Shown here piece by piece: positions 58,122-64,000 of a stretch of 64,000 bases of DNA. The stretch is from Stenogyne calaminthoides (Eukaryota > Streptophyta > Magnoliopsida > Lamiales > Lamiaceae). A program made the translations under genes and the position numbers. Under the pieces are notes generated by a model. It ran no database searches. It worked only from the letters and a program-made list of their open reading frames with translations, and was not told the origin of the DNA. The DNA lies in contig JBBCBC010000027.1 in NCBI GenBank assembly GCA_037126765.1, positions 3,868,406 through 3,932,405 on the forward strand, written 5' to 3'. The stretch's first letter is position 1. Each line of letters begins with the position of its first letter.

Positions 58122-58945
58122 TATTGGGGTTATACTGAAAAGTATGCTTTTACTTTGTATAACCACACTGAAGTTTCTTATTTATTTACTGAAATAAAAT
58201 ATTTAATCATTGTTGCATTAAATATGAATGAATAGTATATATGTTTATTGCAAACCCGTTCAATAAGACAGTACGTATTACGTTGTAGTTAATTTGGTGA
58301 TACCCGATCACTGAAGATCAAATTAACAGCCCTCGTAATTAAGTACAAATTCACAACCCAGATGGAAATGAACGAACCATCATGAACGGTTGAAATGTGA
58401 AACCCAGATTGACATGTCTTGGCCAAGGGATCACACTAGCCCATTTAGGTGAGCTGAATGAGGACCTACAGGAGGACAAATTCTTCGGTACTGAATATAC
58501 AAGAATTAGACCTCAGTGGTGAGTTGTTTCTTAATCTCCGTCCCTTAAATAGGATCGTGAGGAATTAATAACTATTGCTTTGACTTATGATGGGAAGAGA
58601 GTCAATGCGATTCAATACCTTATATATTGGGCAATATTATTAATTACATGACGATTGCTGACATTTAATACGGAGAATCGCGTGCAAGTACATCTTGCTT
58701 GATTTGTCCCCTTGGTGGGCTCATATCCTTTATCATGTCAAATATTGCAAGTGGAAATTTATTTCCGGCATGGATAATAATGTTGAACTGTCTTTACTCC
58801 AAGGACAAAGATATTAATTAATATAAAGCTTGTTCAGTGGCTTAATTAATTAATGGACTAAGATAATCTTAAACGCGGGAAATAATGACCGGGAGCCATG
58901 TTATATGTGAAATCGTAATATGGGTTAAGATGGATAGTTCAATAT
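58122..58945 (+). repeat. Truncated 3' LTR of the + strand Copia
   Basis: Starts TATTGGGG (second base changed) after the polypurine tract and matches the 5' LTR up to GATAGTTCAATAT. There it joins LINE ORF1 sequence directly. Confidence 0.9.
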
Positions 58946-60061
58946 GGAAGACCCGATATCTGCACCCATGTGTGCCTTTCTGAGATTTCGTCGAACAATT
59001 CCCACTGGTGCCAATTGGATAGCCACTCATTGAGCCAAATCTCCTCTTCGACCGTAAAAATCTGCATCTCTTCTTTGTTTTTGCTGAAAATAATCCATGA
59101 ATCACCATTCATATGGCTGACACAGATTTTTTTGTACCCCATCGATCTGATTTCCCGAATGGCTTTTGGCCACTCCTCCATCTTATTCGCTTTGCCAACC
59201 AATTCTCTTATCAACCATTCGATCCTTATTTCCGGGGATATATTCTCTGTTTGATCCTTGTATGTGGACTGTTTTGCTATTTGCCTTTGGATCTTTTTTT
59301 TTCGCGTGTGGGTGTTTTAATGGTGGAATCTTTGTATTGCGTGGCCGGATTCCTCTTGATCGTATCTGCGAAGCTAACGCTTTCCTTGACCAAGGCAGCT
59401 CTCTTTATGACTTTGTTGTTGTTATGTAAATTGGCCAACACCAACTTGTCGATCTGCTCTTGGTATTTTGCGATGTTGGCCCTCAGTTTATAACTTCCTA
59501 TCCATATATTATCAAGTTTCCGTTCCATGTCCGTTGATATGGCGCAGTCTACGAATCGAACAAAAGCAAACTTCCATCCATTCCTGTTTCTCTTTTCTGC
59601 TGGTACAATTACATCCTTTACCTTTCCGAACTTTTCAAATACTTCCAGCAAGTCCTTAGATTTCCAATTTTCCGGGAAGTTTGTAATGTACAAGTTGTTC
59701 TCCGTAGAAGCGTTGTTAGTCTGCCTCCTCTCATTCTGGTGGTTAAGAGGATATATATTGTTGTTTGGTCGAATCACGCCGTTGGTACCAACTGCTCTAC
59801 CGAATCTACTATCTCTCGCCGGTTTTGGGGATTTCCTTACGGTTGCACTCCTGGGCTTGGGGTAAAGGCTAGGGTTACGATAATGTCGGGGGAAGTGTCT
59901 ACGCTCGCTCACCATTCTCTCCAGATCATGCAAAAGTTAAAATCAAAAGGAGGCAGGTGCCCAAGGCATCACTATTACGTTCACTTGCCCGGATAACGTT
60001 GATGTTCCTGCCGTCGAACTAGTGAGATAATTTTTGCATAATTGCTATGTAATGCTTGTTC
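58946..60061 (-). pseudogene. LINE ORF1 with an RRM domain
   Basis: The minus-strand piece 59933-59277 codes for 218 residues. A basic Arg/Pro-rich N-terminus is followed by an RRM at about 80-157 with RNP2-like NLYITNF and RNP1-like NGWKFAFVRF, then a Lys-rich tail. The next piece, 59214-58939, has WIIFSKNKEEMQIF and HTWVQISGLPY, like the DUF4283 region of plant LINE ORF1 proteins. ORF1 probably binds the LINE RNA. A stop separates the two pieces. The C-terminus is lost at 58946. The first ATG is at 59933, 129 nt inside the LINE 5' end. Confidence 0.8.
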
Positions 60062-60079
60062 AATGCGAGTTTCTTACAT

Positions 60080-61430
60080 GGTGATTCTCCAATTCTCATG
60101 TGTTGGGACAGTCCCTAGGGCATCAGTTGAATTCCCCCTCAATCGGGTACTTGAGAATATAACAATAATCTAACAATTGATTTTGTACACTCATGATCTA
60201 TCAACAAACTTTTTTTGAAATCTAAATTAAACCCTATACATTCTACTCCAAACAATCTACAAGAAAAATATATGATATACCTATATTTATGCTAATCGAT
60301 CTTGTACCCCTATAATTAAGGTAGTCTATCACTAATTGTGCATTTTGAATATTAGTGTAAGGTACAAATACCTAAAAATGGTGATTAAATACAAAAATAT
60401 AACAAATATATATATTTGAGAATAAAAACAGAGTTTAGAGGATAATCGTTAAGCTCAGATTTAGCCTTGACGATTCCCAGAAATATGTAGGAACGACCAC
60501 AGAAGGCTTCCTTCTCACAGATCCACTCAGATAGCATTCCACCTCTATCTCACTCGATAGAAGGACCAAAGAATGGGCTTGACCAAAAGGGCAACAATTA
60601 ATAAGGTCCATCAATTAGTATATTAGCAATGAGCTAAACAATATTAGTCCTTTATATGAAAAAGAAATATATATTTGACACATTCGAATAGAAAACAAAT
60701 ATATAATGGATATTTGGATGACCAGACGTAGTTTACAAGAAAATAAAAGGAACTTGGTATGCGCAAGACTATGCAATTTCTTGACATGATTTCAGGTCAT
60801 TACATCATTCCCATAGTGGGCCCCCTAAAAAGCAGTACTATGTTTGAAGATGAACTAATAATCCAATTTCAACAAGTCAGTTTGAAACGGCTAAATTGAA
60901 TTAAATACTTAGAAGACACTTAACTTTGTCCTCAAATGGTTATCAGATTGCTGGCTGCGGCATCAACCAAGTCATTAATGTCACATATTAAAATATGTAT
61001 GTTAAATTAAAGAATTTTGAAACAAATTAAATGTCGTTTCATTTTAATTATCAAATTTTAATTTAAAAAAAAAAAAAACTTCTCATACTAGTGATTAATT
61101 GTTCATATAAACCTTCAAGAAGATTAAAGTCTTTTTTTTTAATGTTCATATCCTTTTAAGTATGCTCCTTTCAAAAACTGTATGACATTTCACAAGTCCA
61201 ACTGTTATCTGGAAAGTAGTTGAGTTAATTGATCATTAACACTTAATGGTGTTTGGTTTAAAAAATTAATAAAGAAAAACAGTGATAAGAATAAAAATAT
61301 GGTGATTGTGGTGATTAATAAAAATAAAAGATGATCAATATTTATTTATATTTCTTTGTACGGGATAATGAGACTCAAAATAAATTAATTATTATTTCAT
61401 TTTGATTGACAATATCCTCTGTTATAATTA
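60080..61430. other. Intergenic, no gene recognised
   Basis: AT-rich, with moderately GC-balanced stretches at 60440-60600 and 60770-60970 that show no coherent frame. They could be remnants of an old element or of regulatory DNA; I could not assign them. Confidence 0.45.
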
Positions 61431-61434
61431 TTTG

Positions 61435-61990
61435 AGTAACACTTATTTGAACTAGGTTCATACATGAACTCTATCACTGTTATGTGTAAAAATTATCACT
61501 GTTATGCATAAAAACTTTTACTGTTTGAATATATAAAGCATTTTTACACAATGATTATTTTTGTACATAATAGTGATAATTTTTATATATAGCAGTGAGA
61601 GTTTTTGTATGTAGCAGTGCTACTTAAATAACAGAGTTCATAACATGAACCAGGTCTATACAAGTTTTTGTCTAATTATTTCTACTGAATCATTTTAAGG
61701 AGTCTACCATTGAAACATACTTTCCTCCAACATATCATGTTCATTACAGAGTAACACTCCTGTGAACTATGTTTATACATGAACTCTATTATCGTTACGT
61801 GTAAAAAAATATGATTGTTATGCAAAAAAAAAAATCACTTTTTAAAAATATAAAATAAAATATTTTTTAAACAGTGAGATTTTTTATGTATAACGGTAGT
61901 CGTTTTTATATATCACAATGATAATTTTTATACATAATAATAATATTAAAAAAATTGAGTTCACCGTGAACTCGAAATCACACAAGTTTT
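61435..61990. mobile_element. Two miniature elements of the TGAACTC/TGTTATG family
   Basis: About 61435-61670 and 61750-61990. Each has imperfect inverted ends (GTTCATACATGAACTC with, from the right, GTTCATGTTATGAACTC) and inner runs of CACTGTTATG and AGTGATAATTTTTATA. It is the same family as 7750-8200 on the other side of the window. Confidence 0.6.
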
Positions 61991-62393
61991 TGTTTTCATT
62001 ACAGGGTATAGAAGGGAAAAAAAATCTTATTACCAATAACTTGAACCAAGCAGCGAATGTACTCCCTTTCGTTCAAAAGAACTGATGTTATAACCTTTCA
62101 TTCATTAATAAATTAGATGACGTTTTGCACTTTTTAATTTAAATTAATTATATTTCTTTCAAATATATCCCTAAAATTATTAAAATAGTTAAATAAATGT
62201 GTTCTTTAATTTATTGAGAAAGACAAATATTTATTAACAGTAGTAAGAAATGAATTAATCTTAATATATGTTTTTCCAAATTATTAAGAATACATTTTAA
62301 ATGAGTAACTATTATAATTTGTTCATAATAAAAATAAATTAAATTCAATATAAATAAGTAGTATTCATCCCCAAAATGAATATATTATTTTAA

Positions 62394-62612
62394 ATTGAGA
62401 ATAATAATAAAATGTATAAAGTTGATATATTGAGAAAAGGTAATAATGAGATTGGGGCCTTAAAATTTTATATCAATTCAATAAAAAACAAGTTATTAGT
62501 TCGTCACATCCTCCGTCCATATCACACAATATATTATTATATTATATTGAGAATAGTAATAAAATGTATAAAGTGTGATATATTGAGAAAAGGTAATAAT
62601 GAGACGGGGAGC
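62394..62612. repeat. Direct repeat at 152-bp spacing
   Basis: ATTGAGAATA followed by AATAAAATGTATAAAG and ATATTGAGAAAAGGTAATAA occurs at 62394 and again at 62546 with small differences. Non-coding. Confidence 0.7.
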
Positions 62613-63376
62613 GCAAAATTTTAAGTTCATCCGTGTGAATTTCAAAACAAACACAACCTTATTGGTAAGTCACATCAGTTTTCACACCAAAAAAGGAAAA
62701 TTTTACTCATAACCATTGCCTTCATGAAAATATATACTTGTTTACCATCTATGTCATTACTTTTTCTAACAAAATTAACTCACACCCACACGATTGCAGT
62801 TGATTTGACCGAAATGTCCTTACTTTATCATTTTAATAAAGCAAAACAATTCATTTATCTTATTTTTGTGCCCAAAATCAATATAAAAACTGATCTAGGA
62901 CAAAAAAAGTATATTGTTCAATAAAAACTACTAATACCGACCAAATCATATGTTTTTTAGTGAAAATATGAAATATTATTCACCGAAAGCGCGTGGCTAA
63001 TGATATAAAGAGTATTGTTCAATAGAACGGTTCGATTCTCCTGTTTCACTTTTCGTATTCCATTGGTGTTTCACCCTTCTAGATCTTCAACAATGAACTT
63101 AGGATATGGTGGTTTATTGAATATTTTTTATTATTTCACGTGTTATTCATCCATATTATGAAATATAAAATGGAACACGAATTATATAATAGGTGATCTC
63201 ATTCCTCAATCAAACAGATGATATATATGATTAAAAAAACTCAATTTCATCCCATATAAACAAGTTTAACTAGAAAATTTATTCGTCGTTGATTAGAAAG
63301 GAGTATAAATAATTGTCATTTGTTTTGCGTGGAGTATTAATTAATTAATAATGTCATTAACTAGTCATAATATATA
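62613..63376. other. Intergenic AT-rich DNA
   Basis: No gene or clear element is visible. Confidence 0.45.
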
Positions 63377-63789
63377 AGAGATAATATCATTTTTAGTCCT
63401 GTAAGTTTAGACGGTTTCATTTTTAGTTCTATAATTTTTTACCTTTTTTATTTTAGTCTTAAATGTGTCATTTTCAGTCATTTTTGGACTGAAATATTAA
63501 AATCTCGTCGGAATAAGCATATGCACATCACGTGACACTTCAAAATTGATCTTATTTTTTTTACATGACAGTCCACCTGTGTAGATAGCCGAAAAAATAA
63601 AATTGTCTAAATTTCGAAGTGTCATTGAAATGCACATGTTTTTTTTGCGAGATTCCGACGAAATTTTAAAATTTCCGATCGAAAAGGACTGAAATTGATA
63701 CATTCAGAACTAAAATTGAAAAAGTAAAAAAATTAAATGATTAAAAATAAAATCGTCCAAACTTACCGAACTTAAAATGTTATTATCTC
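63377..63789. mobile_element. MULE-type foldback element
   Basis: 413 bp flanked by perfect 9-bp duplications TAATATATA at 63368-63376 and 63790-63798. The ends AGAGATAATA and, from the right, GAGATAATAACA are inverted. The arms continue with TTTTAGTCCTGTAAGTTTAG against TTTAAGTTCGGTAAGTTTGG. The central part also pairs (CTCGTCGGAAT with ATTCCGACGA). Non-autonomous. Confidence 0.82.
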
Positions 63790-63815
63790 TAATATATAAC
63801 GTATGAGATCCCGTG

Positions 63816-64000
63816 TATATATATATATATATATATATAAAGTATGAGATCTCTCTCTAATTCTCTATAATTAAAGTACAACATTCTCTCTCTCTCTAGC
63901 CCAGCTTCTTCCTACCATCTTCGTGGAACCACCATTGCTTTTTCTTGAAAACCTCACACTTCTTCTTCATAACGCGTTTGCTTTATTTGTCTATCAACAA
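63816..64000 (+). promoter_or_regulatory. Probable promoter and leader of a gene beyond the window
   Basis: A (TA)n microsatellite at 63816-63839 ends in TATATAAAG, a good TATA box. It is followed by CT-rich DNA (CTCTCTCTAATTCTC, then ACATTCTCTCTCTCTCTAGC) and by mixed-composition sequence to the window edge. This is the usual look of a plant core promoter and 5' leader. GTATGAGATC occurs on both sides of the microsatellite. Confidence 0.4.

Larger units (their letters stand above)
50937..58945 (+). mobile_element. Copia retrotransposon, + strand, 3' LTR truncated
   Basis: The 5' LTR is 50937-52634. The primer-binding site TGGTATCAGAGC is at 52637-52648. The polypurine tract AAGTGGGAGA is at 58111-58120. 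The 3' LTR starts at 58122 and breaks off at 58945 after about 824 bp. The left flank is CTTAT; the right flank is lost. It is the same family as the minus-strand Copia but a different subfamily of LTR (about 1.7 kb). The gag-pol has many breaks. Confidence 0.92.
37865..60061 (-). mobile_element. LINE (L1-like), split by three LTR insertions
   Basis: One minus-strand LINE is bounded by a perfect 18-bp target duplication AATGCGAGTTTCTTACAT at 37847-37864 and 60062-60079. A T-run at the left is its poly(A) tail. Its surviving pieces are 37865-38354, 47597-48944, 50638-50936 and 58946-60061, about 3.25 kb in total. They give, 5' to 3', ORF1 with an RRM, then (after a gap) reverse transcriptase, the C-terminal ORF2 region, zf-RVT and the tail. 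The endonuclease and first part of the reverse transcriptase are missing, removed by the deletion at 58945/58946. Broken and inactive. Confidence 0.9.

Overview
The window is nuclear DNA from a flowering plant, most likely a eudicot. It is AT-rich, carries one long intron-containing gene with GT-AG introns, and is otherwise full of plant-type mobile DNA: long-LTR Copia elements, L1-like LINEs, a CACTA element, and PIF, hAT and MULE miniature elements. I cannot place it to species from sequence alone. The one clearly functional gene is a cellulose synthase catalytic subunit of the CESA6-like class. It is on the + strand, 10841-17458, has 14 coding exons and an intact frame of 1083 residues.

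Layout. 1-3337 is AT-rich intergenic DNA. 3338-5167 is a solo Copia LTR, and 5507-6780 is the 3' end of a LINE on the minus strand. 6770-9840 is repeats and miniature elements. 9840-10840 is the CESA promoter and leader, and 10841-17458 the gene, with miniature elements in introns 4 and 12. About 18150-47627 is a tandem segmental duplication. Copy A (about 18150-30675) is interrupted by a 5.3 kb CACTA element. Copy B (about 30676-47627) is interrupted by a 0.5 kb MULE-type foldback element and a 9.2 kb Copia element. Each copy holds the same older stack: a hAT-like miniature element, a tRNA-like pol III unit, and a Tourist-type element split by an internally deleted Copia.

37865-60061 is a single LINE on the minus strand. 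It is bounded by a perfect 18-bp target duplication and split by a complete Copia (38355-47591), a solo LTR (48945-50637) and a second Copia (50937-58945). The far end of the second Copia was deleted together with the middle of the LINE. 60080-64000 is intergenic DNA with miniature elements, and it ends in what looks like the promoter and CT-rich leader of a gene beyond the window.

How it fits together. Only CESA is a host gene that can be read in full. It makes the plasma-membrane enzyme of primary-wall cellulose synthesis. Everything downstream is a layered record of transposition whose order can be read: the Tourist element, then the deleted Copia inside it, and the LINE; next the tandem duplication; then the CACTA into copy A, and the foldback element and Copia into copy B. 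I found no convincing new multi-gene system. The most useful observations are the dated duplication, the strongly uneven divergence of GC-rich blocks between the copies, an open Ulp1-like protease end in the CACTA, an RRM-bearing LINE ORF1, and telomere-like repeats inside the foldback element.
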